Below are positions 1-10,000 of a stretch of DNA of 64,000 bases, piece after piece. Position numbers and translations under genes: made by a program. The notes beneath the pieces are model-generated. The model was not told where the DNA came from and searched no databases. It saw only the letters and a program-made list of their open reading frames with translations. Position 1 is the first letter of the stretch; the number at the start of each line of letters is the position of its first letter. Origin of the DNA: an uncultured Clostridia bacterium (GTDB lineage: Bacteria; Bacillota; Clostridia; Christensenellales; UBA1242); assembly GCA_934747965.1 (NCBI GenBank), contig CAKVHI010000001.1:62001-126000 (forward strand), read 5' to 3'.

Positions 1-1148
1 AAATTTTCAAAATTTTCAACTTTTTTGCTTTCAATGTCTATATATCCACTTTTAAGCAAACTTAAAACGCCACTTACAGAAAACTCATTTAAGCACTTAA
101 ACAAGTCAATTATAAATCTTGAATAGCCAAAGCCAATCAAATTTTTGTTTTCATCAACAAAATATGTAAAATTTAGTTTCTCTAATTTTTCTTTCAAAAG
201 TTTGCCGTATGCATTAAAATCATTCACACAAATTGCAATGTCTTTAAATCTTAGCCCACTTATCAAAACATCTTTTCTTATTTCGTACAGCAAATTGTCA
301 ACTTCATCTTCAATATTTTTTGCTTCAAAAATTTTTATATCATAGTTGTTATTTTCAAACCTTTTAGTGCTTGCAGAAAAAAAGTTATCAACAATAAACT
401 TATTGTAATTTTTTAAAGAAAAAGTTTTTACTACTTCACAATTTTTGTCTAAACTCAAATAAAAATCATAAATTTCATTATTGTTCACTCTATTTTGGAC
501 GAAACTGGTTGAAAAAGTTACGCTTTTTGCATATTTTGCAATTTCTTTAATAATTTTTTTTATTTGTGGAGTTAAACTATTAAACATCCCAAAATAAAAA
601 TTCGTGTTTTTAATTAAATCACTATTTTTAATTTCATCAAAAAACATTTCAAATTTAAAACTTGAATCAATCAAGCAATTTTGTAAAACCTTTTGATATT
701 CTTTTAAAATAAATTTTACATCATCTAGTTTATTTTTAAGTTCTTTATCAACATTTTGGTTAAAATCAATAGCATTTGAAGTTAAAATTTGCGAAACAAA
801 ATTATATATGTCAACGCTAAATTCATTTATATCTTTAACATTTTTAAAATACTTTAATTTGTCAAAATTCTGACTTATAATAGAAGAAATAATCATTATT
901 GAAACATTTTTGTCAATAAGCATTTGATTTCTTAATTTATTTTCCAAAACTAAAGAAGCAAGTTTAGTCAAACTGAAAGTTTGCGTAGAAAAACTAACAG
1001 TTAGTTTGTTTTCTTCAAAAAATAATCTTTCACTGCTTAAACTAAATTTGTCAGGCACCAAAATAATATTGCTTTCATTTTCATTTATGCTTTTAACCAT
1101 GTTTTTAAAAGCATAAATATTTGTTTGGTCAACAAAAATCTTTTGCAT
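1..1148 (-). CDS. addB: AddB-like subunit of the AddAB helicase-nuclease, C-terminus off the left edge
   Basis: The frame starts at the ATG ending at base 1148 and stays open for 382 codons to the window edge. AddB is the second subunit of the AddAB enzyme that resects double-strand breaks for recombination in Firmicutes. Residues 27-43 (IILVPDKFSLSSERLF) match the conserved N-terminal block of AddB. Residues about 300-368 (IAICVND, FTYFVDEN, LLKSGYID) follow the UvrD-like helicase C-domain pattern of the family. The nuclease domain and iron-sulphur cysteines would lie outside the window. No Shine-Dalgarno is visible and a promoter abuts the start, so the mRNA may be leaderless. The family call is fairly firm; a generic PD-(D/E)XK helicase-nuclease is the alternative. 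Confidence 0.8.
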   Translation of the reverse strand, partial: MQKIFVDQTNIYAFKNMVKSINENESNIILVPDKFSLSSERLFFEENKLTVSFSTQTFSLTKLASLVLENKLRNQMLIDKNVSIMIISSIISQNFDKLKYFKNVKDINEFSVDIYNFVSQILTSNAIDFNQNVDKELKNKLDDVKFILKEYQKVLQNCLIDSSFKFEMFFDEIKNSDLIKNTNFYFGMFNSLTPQIKKIIKEIAKYAKSVTFSTSFVQNRVNNNEIYDFYLSLDKNCEVVKTFSLKNYNKFIVDNFFSASTKRFENNNYDIKIFEAKNIEDEVDNLLYEIRKDVLISGLRFKDIAICVNDFNAYGKLLKEKLEKLNFTYFVDENKNLIGFGYSRFIIDLFKCLNEFSVSGVLSLLKSGYIDIESKKVENFEN

Positions 1149-1153
1149 ATAAT

Positions 1154-1182
1154 ACTATAGCATTTTTTTTGTCAATTTTCAA
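1154..1182 (-). promoter_or_regulatory. Promoter for addB, extended -10
   Basis: On the minus strand TTGAAA is followed after 17 bases by TATAGT, preceded by the extended -10 element TGC. Only five bases separate the -10 box from the addB ATG, which implies a leaderless transcript. Confidence 0.5.
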
Positions 1183-1223
1183 TTAAATTTTAATTATTTG
1201 ATTTTTTATGCATATAAAAAAGT

Positions 1224-1252
1224 AGGTTATAAACTTTATACTTTTATAACCT
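1224..1252 (-). terminator. Hairpin terminator after the small coiled-coil gene
   Basis: AGGTTATAAA and TTTATAACCT form a 10-bp stem directly after the stop codon at 1253-1255. On the minus strand a T6 run follows three bases later. The stem is AT-rich, so termination may be weak. Confidence 0.5.
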
Positions 1253-1561
1253 TTACATTTTATTTTTATCAATCAAACTTGTAAGTTGATTGATTTTTTC
1301 AATTAAACTTGAAGTCTTGCTCTTTAAAACTTTATTTTCATTTTTAAGGTCAATTATAATTTCATCTTTAACTTTAAGCTCTAAAAGTGTAGAATTTAAT
1401 TTTAATGAATTTTGTTTAAATTCTTTTTTAACTTTTTCACTAAAATCATCTATGGCGTTAGATTTGATTAAATTCACTAGCCCCAAAAATAAACTCTTTA
1501 TTTCTTCATCCGTTAAACTTTTCTTTTTGCTAAAATCACTAAAATTGATAATATTATCCAT
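1253..1561 (-). CDS. Small coiled-coil hypothetical protein
   Basis: About 102 residues, not recognised as a named family. The second half, with heptad-like LELKVKDEIIIDL and ENKVLKSKTSSL, reads as a coiled coil and the composition is rich in Lys, Glu and Leu, as in real genes of this genome. I chose the ATG at 1561 (MDNIINFSDFS), but an in-frame ATG at 1582 is also possible and neither has a clear ribosome binding site. A hairpin terminator follows immediately. An overlapping plus-strand frame is judged to be a shadow. The protein could be a small cell-division or scaffold factor, but nothing in the sequence fixes a function. Confidence 0.55.
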   Translation of the reverse strand: MDNIINFSDFSKKKSLTDEEIKSLFLGLVNLIKSNAIDDFSEKVKKEFKQNSLKLNSTLLELKVKDEIIIDLKNENKVLKSKTSSLIEKINQLTSLIDKNKM

Positions 1562-1645
1562 GCAACAATTTTTTACAAACAAAATTTATTTATACAATTT
1601 TTTTTAATTTCTCATAAAATTTTAAGCATTAAAATAAAATAGTAT

Positions 1646-2542
1646 ATGGAATATATTTTAAAAATAAAATCTAATTTTGATTGTATGCTAAGTTTAAATA
1701 ATTTTAACAGACGAAAACTTGAAAAAGATAGTTTTCAAACCTTTAAACTTGAATTGAATAGCAATGAAAATTTAACTATTTTTGTTGAGCCAACAATTAA
1801 ATCAGAAAATTTAATTTTGCCATACAACATCTATATCAAAAACTCAAATCAAGGATTAATTATTGAAAGCAACAGTGCGGATGTTTTAAGTTACAAAAAT
1901 GTATATTTAATTAAATTGGAAAAACTAGAAGTTGTAAAAAACATGAAAGTTATTTTGTCATCACAAAATTTTTCAGTTTTTAACACTTTTTGCACGAATG
2001 TAACCCTTCAAAACAACACTATCTCTCTTCCAAAATTGTTCGAAAATGTTGAAAGTCAAAAATCTGGAGCAAACACAGTTTTAACTTTTGATAACAGTTA
2101 TGCAATAGTTTTTAATAATAAAAATGAAATTTTGTTTAATGACCACTACAACAAACTTTCAATCAGAAACAATAGCATTGATTTTTGTTCTAATCTTTGT
2201 GATATTGCAAAACATTCTATAATTACAACTATAACAAACAATGAAATCACGAATAAAACTGTTTATCAATTTGACCACCCTAAACTTACTTCAAGCAAAA
2301 AACTTATTCCAATAGCTTTTTTGCAAGCACTTAAAATTAATAACATAAATTTAGCAAAACATTACTTAACAACTCACCTAAAAGATATTGCCACACTAGA
2401 TAGTTTAAAATCTTTCTTTGGAGATTTTGTTAATCTTGATCTTGATGGAAATAATATTGTTTTGTTTTATAAAGACAAAACACATAAAGTTTTTTCTTTT
2501 GAATTTTCTTTTGATAAAATTTCAAAAATAAATGTAAATTAA
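1646..2542 (+). CDS. Hypothetical protein of 298 residues
   Basis: No recognisable domain. The protein is rich in Asn, Lys, Ile and Ser, has no signal peptide or membrane segment, and shows alternating hydrophobic runs compatible with an all-beta fold in the first 200 residues. It stands alone between the minus-strand coiled-coil gene and the plus-strand metallopeptidase pair. The ATG at 1646 lies five bases after a possible -10 (TAAAAT), so it may be leaderless like several neighbours. The full-length open frame and normal lysine-rich composition support a real gene; its role is unknown. Confidence 0.6.
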   Translation: MEYILKIKSNFDCMLSLNNFNRRKLEKDSFQTFKLELNSNENLTIFVEPTIKSENLILPYNIYIKNSNQGLIIESNSADVLSYKNVYLIKLEKLEVVKNMKVILSSQNFSVFNTFCTNVTLQNNTISLPKLFENVESQKSGANTVLTFDNSYAIVFNNKNEILFNDHYNKLSIRNNSIDFCSNLCDIAKHSIITTITNNEITNKTVYQFDHPKLTSSKKLIPIAFLQALKINNINLAKHYLTTHLKDIATLDSLKSFFGDFVNLDLDGNNIVLFYKDKTHKVFSFEFSFDKISKINVN

Positions 2543-2562
2543 TTAAAATTTTTTAAAATATC

Positions 2563-2571
2563 TGCTATAAT
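2563..2571 (+). promoter_or_regulatory. Extended -10 promoter of the metallopeptidase pair
   Basis: TGCTATAAT is a perfect extended -10 element. Only six bases (ATTTCT) lie between it and the ATG at 2578, so the transcript should be leaderless or nearly so. No good -35 box is visible. Confidence 0.5.
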
Positions 2572-2577
2572 ATTTCT

Positions 2578-3264
2578 ATGATTTATTGCTTAATAATAAT
2601 TTCAATAATAATTTTTGGAATTTTTTTGAACATTTTAAGCAACAAACTTATAATAAATTATTTTGATAAAGCGAATAATGAACAGTCCGGTTTAGGGTTA
2701 AAAAGCCATGAAGTTGTTAGTTATTTTATTGAAAAATTAAAACTAAATTTAAAAGTACAAGAATATGGAAACTATTTAGATAACAGTTACAACATAAACA
2801 AAAAAGTTATTTTTCTTTCTAAAGATGTTTTTAATTCTTCAAGTGTTGGTGCTATCAGTGTTTCTACGCATGAATTGGGACATGCCCTGCAGCATAAACA
2901 AAAAAGTGCATTGTTTTATGCTTTTTGTGTTTCGATAATGTTAAACAAAATTTCTTCATTCTTTATTTTTCCTTGCTTAATTTTTTTAGTTGTAAGCTTG
3001 TTCTTAGAAACTATTTATTTAAAAATCGCTCTAATAATTTTAGCCTGTATTTATGCAATAAATTTAATTTCACGATTAGTTGTTATACCGCTTGAAAAAA
3101 ACGCAAGCAATAAAGCAATTAAACTTTTAAAGGAATATAGCATTTTATCTAAAAGTGAATTAAAAATTGCTAAAAAGTTATTAAATTTGGCATGCTTTAC
3201 TTATGTTGGCGGATTTTTCAAAAATTATAGAAAATTTTTTAAAAACATTTTAAGGGGGTTCTAA
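2578..3264 (+). CDS. YugP-type membrane zinc metallopeptidase, first paralogue
   Basis: A 228-residue member of the Zn-peptidase_2 (YugP) family. An N-terminal membrane helix (residues 1-20) is followed by the zinc motif HELGH at 98-102 and, after two membrane segments (about 110-160), by the conserved PLEKNAS block near 175-181. The family's substrates are poorly known; members are membrane-bound housekeeping proteases of Firmicutes. The stop codon overlaps the start of a second paralogue in a TAATG arrangement, and AAGGGGG just upstream serves as that gene's ribosome binding site, so the two are translationally coupled. The region before HELGH is more divergent from the family than in the second copy. 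Confidence 0.8.
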   Translation: MIYCLIIISIIIFGIFLNILSNKLIINYFDKANNEQSGLGLKSHEVVSYFIEKLKLNLKVQEYGNYLDNSYNINKKVIFLSKDVFNSSSVGAISVSTHELGHALQHKQKSALFYAFCVSIMLNKISSFFIFPCLIFLVVSLFLETIYLKIALIILACIYAINLISRLVVIPLEKNASNKAIKLLKEYSILSKSELKIAKKLLNLACFTYVGGFFKNYRKFFKNILRGF

Positions 3265-3977
3265 TGTATTTAACTTATTATATTTTAGGCATAATTCTTT
3301 TGCCCGCAATAATTCTTGGCATTTATGCCCAAATAAAAGTGCAATCAACTTATCAAAAATATTCATCTGAAATTTGTCAAAATGGTTTAACAGGAAAAGA
3401 TTGTGCAAAACAAATTTTAAATTTAAACAACATTCACGATGTTCAAATAGATGAAATTGATGGAACATTAACAGATTATTATGACAGTAAAAACAAAATA
3501 CTTGCTTTAAGCAAAGACAACTATAACTCAGCATCTATTGCTTCTATTGGTGTCAGTGCCCATGAGTGCGGACACGCAATTCAAGATAAAGAAAATTATT
3601 TTCCAAACAAAATGCGTAATTTAATAATCAAAACTTACAATATAACATCAAAACTTTTAATGCCTATTATTATAATCGGATTACTGTTTGATTTTGTTTT
3701 GTTAATTCCTAAAGTCGCAAATATATTTTTAATTTGTGGAATGATTGTTTTTGGATTAAGTTTTCTTGCAAGTTTAATAACTCTCCCAGTTGAATTTAAC
3801 GCAAGTAAGCGAGCAATTAAAACTTTGCAGAACAACAATATTTTAAGTGAAGAAGAGCTTTTAAAGGCAAAACAAGTTTTGAGTGCCGCAGCACTAACTT
3901 ATGTTGCAAGTTTCTTATATAGTTTGTTAAATTTTCTAAGATTTGTTTTAATATTTGCAAAGAAAAATGATAAATAA
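3264..3977 (+). CDS. YugP-type membrane zinc metallopeptidase, second paralogue
   Basis: A 237-residue paralogue of the preceding gene. It has an N-terminal membrane helix (2-22), the family motif LTDYYD at 69-74, the zinc-binding HECGH at 100-104, two membrane segments around 120-170, the PVEFNASKRA block near 180 and a C-terminal hydrophobic stretch. It looks like the canonical copy; LTDYYD is not evident in the first copy. AAGGGGG at 3252-3258 sits five bases before the ATG. The pair may form a heteromeric protease or differ in substrate. A strong bidirectional terminator follows. Confidence 0.85.
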   Translation: MYLTYYILGIILLPAIILGIYAQIKVQSTYQKYSSEICQNGLTGKDCAKQILNLNNIHDVQIDEIDGTLTDYYDSKNKILALSKDNYNSASIASIGVSAHECGHAIQDKENYFPNKMRNLIIKTYNITSKLLMPIIIIGLLFDFVLLIPKVANIFLICGMIVFGLSFLASLITLPVEFNASKRAIKTLQNNNILSEEELLKAKQVLSAAALTYVASFLYSLLNFLRFVLIFAKKNDK

Positions 3978-3986
3978 ATTACTAAA

Positions 3987-4022
3987 CAAAAAAAGGTAAC
4001 ATTTTAAGATGTTACCTTTTTT
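3987..4022. terminator. Bidirectional terminator between convergent genes
   Basis: A 12-bp stem (AAAAGGTAACAT with ATGTTACCTTTT) flanked by A and T runs on both sides. It separates the plus-strand metallopeptidase pair from the minus-strand flippase-like gene and can serve both. Confidence 0.85.
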
Positions 4023-4026
4023 ATCG

Positions 4027-5259
4027 TCATTTTTTTACCTTTTCTTTTTGTTTTTTGCATAAATTTTTTATTGATGAGAAAACAACTTTTAGCCCACCAA
4101 TCAGAATGAATGCAAAGAAAGTTAAAATTCTCCAAATAAGCATTGCCCAAGGGAATATTGGTTTTGCAAACCATTTTGCCATCAAATTGTCAAAACTTAT
4201 TTCCGCAAGACCAGACCCACCCGGAAGTGGCATTATGCCTGAACACAAGTCGCACAAAACTGCACCGCAGAAAATATCAAACCATCCAACATTTATGTTT
4301 GCACCGTTAAGCGGTAAGAATGCAAGATAAATGAAATATGTAATCAAATATATCGCACAATAACTAACAAGTGCCATTAAAAGTTGACAAATTATAACCC
4401 ATGCACTTTTTGAAAAATCTTTCATACTTCGCTGATAATTTTTAACAAATTTTGCGACCTTGAAAAATGTTGTTTTATAATTTTTAATGATATGCATTTT
4501 ACTTAACAATTTCAAAATTTTTATAATCAAAGCCGGTCCAACCCGCTTTGTTAAACTTAGCAACAATATTGTTAAAACAACAGTAATGTTTATTGCAAGA
4601 GCAATAAAAGCAAGTGTTACAATAATCGGACTTGCAAGCAAAGGCTTTGTTAGTTGCGAAATCAAAACAACGAGCGAAATCAAAGAGAAAGCCGTCATGT
4701 GAAAAAATTGCTTTGCCAAAATGACTCCAGTTGCTTTACTTCCTGAAATATCTTTCTTCAAAAGATAAGAGATTTGAAAAGGTTGCCCGCCCACTGCAAA
4801 CGGTGTTATTGAATCATAATATCTTCCAATTAAATGTGTGTTTAATGAAGTTATAAATCTTCGCTTTCCTGTTGTTCTTTTAATTAATTGATAAAATCTA
4901 AAAGTGTCAACTATTATTGCAAAGATAAACAGCCCTAATGCAACAAGCAAATATTGGTAAGCAATGTTTTCAAAGATTAACTCTCTTAAACTTTTGATTC
5001 CACTTGTTAAACCATAATAAATAAAAACACCGGCAATAATAAAAACATTTAAGATTAACAAAATTATATTTATTATCTTTTTCTTTTTTTGATTGTGAAG
5101 TTTAACTTTCTCTTCGGCAATTTCAACATCTTCTTGAACATATTTTTTCATTAAGGAACAACTGAATGTTGTTTGAAAAATTTTGTCTTTAAGACAAGAA
5201 TATTTAACCAATTTGATATTCTTCAAAATACCCTTTTTCAGTTTCCTTTTTGTAAGCAT
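4027..5259 (-). CDS. YbhN/MprF-N-like integral membrane protein (flippase-like domain)
   Basis: About 410 residues with a basic N-terminal tail and some seven to nine membrane helices. Family landmarks are HLIGRYYDSITPFAVGGQPFQI early in the domain and CSGIMPLPGGSGLAEISF near the C-terminus; these PFxVGGQP and PLPGGxG blocks mark the UPF0104/LPG_synthase_TM family, to which the flippase half of MprF belongs. Members are thought to move lipids or lipid-linked sugars across the membrane. There is no soluble transferase domain. I start at the ATG at 5259 (MLTKRKL); the start is uncertain because no Shine-Dalgarno is visible and another Met lies at 5151. The C-terminus ends in a run of Lys. Confidence 0.8.
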   Translation of the reverse strand: MLTKRKLKKGILKNIKLVKYSCLKDKIFQTTFSCSLMKKYVQEDVEIAEEKVKLHNQKKKKIINIILLILNVFIIAGVFIYYGLTSGIKSLRELIFENIAYQYLLVALGLFIFAIIVDTFRFYQLIKRTTGKRRFITSLNTHLIGRYYDSITPFAVGGQPFQISYLLKKDISGSKATGVILAKQFFHMTAFSLISLVVLISQLTKPLLASPIIVTLAFIALAINITVVLTILLLSLTKRVGPALIIKILKLLSKMHIIKNYKTTFFKVAKFVKNYQRSMKDFSKSAWVIICQLLMALVSYCAIYLITYFIYLAFLPLNGANINVGWFDIFCGAVLCDLCSGIMPLPGGSGLAEISFDNLMAKWFAKPIFPWAMLIWRILTFFAFILIGGLKVVFSSIKNLCKKQKEKVKK

Positions 5260-5315
5260 GATTAAAATATACCAAAAATAAAATTTTTTGTCAACAAACA
5301 AATAGGTTTTAAATA

Positions 5316-5353
5316 AAAAAGCCTCAAAATATTGTATTATTTTAAGACTTTTT
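5316..5353 (-). terminator. Terminator of the PrsA-like gene
   Basis: In minus-strand RNA a 16-bp stem forms with three G-U wobbles (AAAAAGUCUUAAAAUA with UAUUUUGAGGCUUUUU) and is followed by U-rich sequence. It lies between the PrsA-like and flippase-like genes, so these are probably separate transcripts. Confidence 0.75.
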
Positions 5354-5360
5354 GTTTTTA

Positions 5361-6971
5361 TTATTTAAATAATTTTTCATAAGCAGTTTTGTTATAGTTA
5401 ATTGTTTTACCGCTTCTTAAATCTTTAATCAAAGAAGATTGATATTCACTATATGTGCTAGAATCTACAATCTCAAGCATTTTGTCAAACAAACTTTTAT
5501 TTGTTCCTTCCATAACTTCTTTTTCATATAAATATGAAATAGTAACATTTTCAATATTTGCTAAAGAAATATCATTGTCAATCACACCAAGATTAAATAT
5601 TATGTGATAACCATAACTACCTAGCACTGGTTTGTCGTAAATAGAATATTTTTGTGAATTGTTTGTATAAAGTTCTCTGCTTGCAACAGCAAATTCTTTT
5701 ATCATTGTGTCTGCCACATTCGTATCTAAATTGATTGCGTAATATTGACTTTGACTGTTTATAGCGTTCAAAATTCCTTCATCATCATTATACATTTCAA
5801 TAAATTCAATGAATTTTGCAACTTTTTCTTTGCCAGTTTCGCAATTTTTTAGTGCATTTTTAATTTCATCATAAACTTCTTGCACTGTTTTTTCTTGAGC
5901 ATTTTTATCTAGTTTATTTTTAACTTTAATTTCACTCGCAATTTTGTCAACTTTTTCTTTATATTGCTCTGGAGTGATTTGTCCAATACTTAGTTTTGTG
6001 TCTAATTCTTTAATTTGATTTGTTTGTTCATCAGAGTATTTTAGCAAAACATGTGAAACTTGGATATATCTTTCACCAAAAGGTTGATAATAAACTTCGC
6101 CTGCACCACTTGAAGTGTCTTGCATTTTTTTGTTATAAGCATCTTCATCTAAAGCATAAGTGAATGCACTTGATTTAACTAGTTCAATATATTTGTCTTT
6201 AATTTTTTCAAAATCTATTTCCATGTTTTGTTCATAATCTTCTTGAAACATAGTCATATATTTGTTTTTTTCATATATTTTGTAAATTCTGTTTATTTCT
6301 TTTTCAAAAACTTCATTTTCATTAAGGTCTTTATATTCTTCTCTGCTCTTTTTAGTTTTGCTGATATATTTAGAGTAACCTCTTTGAGCCAAGCCTTCAA
6401 TTCCATACTCATTCAAAGTAAATTCTATTAATTCAGTGTCAGATTCTTCTTCATTTTCTTTAACTCTTGAATATTCATATTCATTAGTTTGTGAATTAAA
6501 TGTTCTTGTAACCTTTTTTTCGTATGGAGTGAATCTAGTAAGGGTTTCTTCTTCACTGGTTTCACTATTTGGAAGAGTTAAATTTTCATTTTTAACAATT
6601 TCATCAACATAAGTTTTAACTTGACTGTTAACATAATCATAAACTTCTTTCCAAATTTCATTTTGTTTTGTTATTGAAAGTTCTCCAAATTTTTCTTTAG
6701 CCTTTTTCAAAACAAGTTCACGATTAATCAAATCTTCAAGAGTTTGTTTAACTGCTTGCTCTGCAGTGTAAGATTGTTGCTGAACATAATTATATCCAAA
6801 ACTGTTATAGCCAAGAATTAAATCTTCCATGCTTATTTTTATATCATCAACACTGGCAACAGTTTGACTTAAATATTTTGTGTTGTTTATTGTAACTAAA
6901 CTGCACGCTGATAAAAGGCAGTTTACACCAAGCAAAAGTATAAGAGCGATTGCACATAGGATTTTTTTCAC
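5361..6971 (-). CDS. PrsA/SurA-like extracellular foldase lipoprotein with a PPIC domain
   Basis: About 536 residues. The start is set by GAGGGGG at 6977-6983, five bases before a GTG at 6971; an ATG 21 bases upstream lacks such a site. The N-terminus is a lipoprotein signal, KK then a hydrophobic core and the lipobox LLSAC with Cys23. Residues about 40-110 resemble the SurA/PrsA N-terminal chaperone domain. A parvulin-like peptidyl-prolyl isomerase region begins near HVLLKYS (about 307) and ends near GSYGYHIIFNLG (about 460). It probably helps fold secreted proteins outside the membrane. It is much longer than PrsA (about 290) because of an acidic coiled insert around 130-260. Confidence 0.8.
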   Translation of the reverse strand: MKKILCAIALILLLGVNCLLSACSLVTINNTKYLSQTVASVDDIKISMEDLILGYNSFGYNYVQQQSYTAEQAVKQTLEDLINRELVLKKAKEKFGELSITKQNEIWKEVYDYVNSQVKTYVDEIVKNENLTLPNSETSEEETLTRFTPYEKKVTRTFNSQTNEYEYSRVKENEEESDTELIEFTLNEYGIEGLAQRGYSKYISKTKKSREEYKDLNENEVFEKEINRIYKIYEKNKYMTMFQEDYEQNMEIDFEKIKDKYIELVKSSAFTYALDEDAYNKKMQDTSSGAGEVYYQPFGERYIQVSHVLLKYSDEQTNQIKELDTKLSIGQITPEQYKEKVDKIASEIKVKNKLDKNAQEKTVQEVYDEIKNALKNCETGKEKVAKFIEFIEMYNDDEGILNAINSQSQYYAINLDTNVADTMIKEFAVASRELYTNNSQKYSIYDKPVLGSYGYHIIFNLGVIDNDISLANIENVTISYLYEKEVMEGTNKSLFDKMLEIVDSSTYSEYQSSLIKDLRSGKTINYNKTAYEKLFK

Positions 6972-7021
6972 GATTTCCCCCTCGATTTGCATTGCAGACA
7001 GTCTACAAGCATTATTGATTA

Positions 7022-7050
7022 ATTATATAATAATTTAATTTTTTTTGCAA
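7022..7050 (-). promoter_or_regulatory. Promoter of the PrsA-like gene
   Basis: On the minus strand TTGCAA is followed after 17 bases by TATAAT, about 50 bases upstream of the GTG start. It sits between the end of mfd and the PrsA-like gene, so the latter can be expressed independently. Confidence 0.65.
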
Positions 7051-7056
7051 ATATTT

Positions 7057-10000
7057 TTATGAATTTTGAAAAATATTAATTATTTGTTTTATTTTATCAA
7101 TCACTAAAGCATTCAAATTAACTTCAATTATTGGCAAAGACCTGAATTTTAAACTCAAAACACGCTTGTTTTTGCTTAAAATCTCAAGCATTTTTTCGTT
7201 GTCTACATTTGATTTGTCATAAAACTCTATAAAAGTTGTTTCGCTACCCACAACAATTCTTTTTGCCGAAAAGTTTTGCATAACATTTTTTAACACAGCA
7301 ATATAGCATAAATTTTTTACTGAATTAGGCACCTGTCCGTATTTTTGCGAAAGCATATTTTCAAGTTCAAGTTCATCACTTAGATTTTTTAAATTAGAAA
7401 TTTTTTCATAAACATCAAATCTTGATTCTTCATTTTCGATATAATTTTTAGGAATAAAGCAATCAAGTTTAACATCAATCTTAAGGTCTTTGTATTCTTG
7501 CGTTTTTATGCCTTTTAATTCACTTACTGCTTCTTTTAAAAGCCTGTTATACATATCTATTCCCACTTTTTCGATATGTCCACTCTGCTCTGCTCCAAAA
7601 ACCGAGCCTGCACCTCTGATTTCCAAATCACGCATTGCAATTTTAAAGCCACTACCTAAACTTGAAAATTCGCTTAAACATGCTAGTCTTTTATACCCTT
7701 CTTCGGTCAAAAGACGACTGTTTTCATAAGTAAAATATGCATAAGCTTCTATGTCACTTCTTCCAACACGACCCCGTAATTGATAAAGTTGGCTCAAACC
7801 AAGTTTATCAGCCGAAGTTATTATTATGGTGTTGGCTTTTGGAAGGTCAATACCATTTTCTATCAAAACAGTAGAAACTAAAATTTGGATTTCTTCATTA
7901 TAAACTTTCATTATAACATTTTCTAGTGCTTTTTTATCCATTTGCCCATGAGCGATGCCCAAAGCCGTGTTTGGAAAATAATCTTGAATTGTTTGTGCAA
8001 ATTGATTTATTGATTCAACCCTGTTATAAACAATCAAAACTTGACCATTTCTTGCAATTTCCTTTTTTACAGCGTCTTTCACAAGAAGTGGCGAATATTC
8101 GCACACAACGCTGTGAACAGGTATACGGTTTTTTGGCGGAGTGTCTATAATGCTAATATCCCTAACCCCAATTAAACTCATATTAAGCGTTCGAGGAATA
8201 GGGGTGGCAGACAATGTTATAACATCAATATTGTTTTTCAAATTTTTTATTTTTTCTTTATCTGAAACCCCAAAACGCTGTTCTTCATCAAGCACCAAAA
8301 GCCCTAAATCTTTAAAAACCACATCGTTCGACAAAAGTCTGTGCGTGCCACAAATCAAATCAATTTTGCCTGACTTTAATTTATCCAAAATTTCATTTGT
8401 TTCCTTTTTTGACTTAAATCTGTTTAAACATTCAACATTAACCATAAAACTTTTCATTCGAGCAAGACAGGTTTTGTAGTGTTGCTCACTCAAAATTGTT
8501 GTTGGGCACAAAAAAGCAACTTGTTTTCCAGATAATATTGCCTTGAAAATGGCACGCATTGCAACCTCAGTTTTACCATAACCAACATCGCCACAAACGA
8601 GCCTGTCCATAACCTTACCACTTTGCATATCTTTTTTAATGTCATCAACAGCCTTTTGTTGGTCAGGTGTAAGTGAAAAAGGAAAAGCGTTTTCAAATTC
8701 TTGCTGAACAATATCATCACTGTTAAAAGCAAAACCTTTTTGTTTGTTTCGTTTTGCATAAAGTTCAATCAAATTAAAAGCAAGTTCTTTTACTTTTGTT
8801 TTAACTTTTTGCTTTTCTTTGTTAAATTCATCACTGCCCAATTTGTTTAATTTTGGATTTTGACTTTCGCCAACATATTTAGAAATTAAATTTGCTTTTT
8901 CACTTGGAAGATACAAAACATCATTGTTTGCAAACTCAAGTACTATATAGTCTTTTTCGACCGAATTAAATTCAATTTTTTCGATTTTTTTGCACAAACA
9001 TATACCAAAAGTGTCATGCACCACATAATCGCCAACTTTTGGTGTGAAAAAAACTTTTTTCAGTTTTTCTTCTTGATTTGTTAATTTTTTTGTGCCATAA
9101 ATGTTATAATTTCCAACAAAAATCACTTTGTCCTCAACAAAGTTTACACCATTCAAAACTTTGGAAACAAAAACATAATTTCCTTTTGCATTTATTTGAT
9201 TAAGGCTTGTAATAACAGCAAAAATCAAATCATTTTGAGTCATAAACTCTTCAAGTTTAAGGGCTTTTTCATTGCTTTCAGCGCACAAAACAACAGTATA
9301 ATTTTGGTTGATAAGACCTTTGATGTCTTCAAGCAAAAAAGTAAAATTATTATTATAATTATTCACAAAACTTGACAAAAAACTGAAAACCATTTGGCTT
9401 GCAAAAATTTTATTACTTGTGTTTAAGTTCAAAAAAGCAAGTTGAGTGCAATTTGCTTTAAAAACATTTTCTTTTTTAACAACGCAATCTCGGTGCTCAG
9501 GCAAAATCCTTCCTTCAAAAATAAGAGAAGAAGTCGTTGACAAAAAATTCACATATTCATCATTAATGTTGTCTAACAAAAGTTTAGGTTCTAAAAATAT
9601 AACAACACCGTCATCAAGATAATCTAAAATTGAGCTATCGAAGCCATCCAAAAAAGGAAGAATAAAATTAGAGTTTATCTTGACTTTCGGACGGTTTTCA
9701 ATTTCTGAGAGCAAATTGTTCAAATTTTCTTTCTTTTCGTTAGACGAGTTTTTAATTTCATCCAAAATTGTTTCTTTTATTTTACTTTCAACTTTGTCGC
9801 TTTCATAATAAAAATTGCATGGACAAATCGTAATACTTTCTTCTTTTTTTAATTCATCATAAGTGTCAATCGAAAATTGCGATATTTTTTCAATCAAATT
9901 GTCAAAAAAACTTATTCTTAGTGGATTTTTATAATTTACAGCATAAACACTTATTATGTCCCCCCTAATCGTAAATTGCCCTGATTTTTCAAGTTCATCA

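Noticed and set aside
1290..1607. Plus-strand 105-codon frame
   Set aside because: Phe- and Ser-rich shadow opposite the Lys/Glu-rich coiled-coil gene; no start signals.
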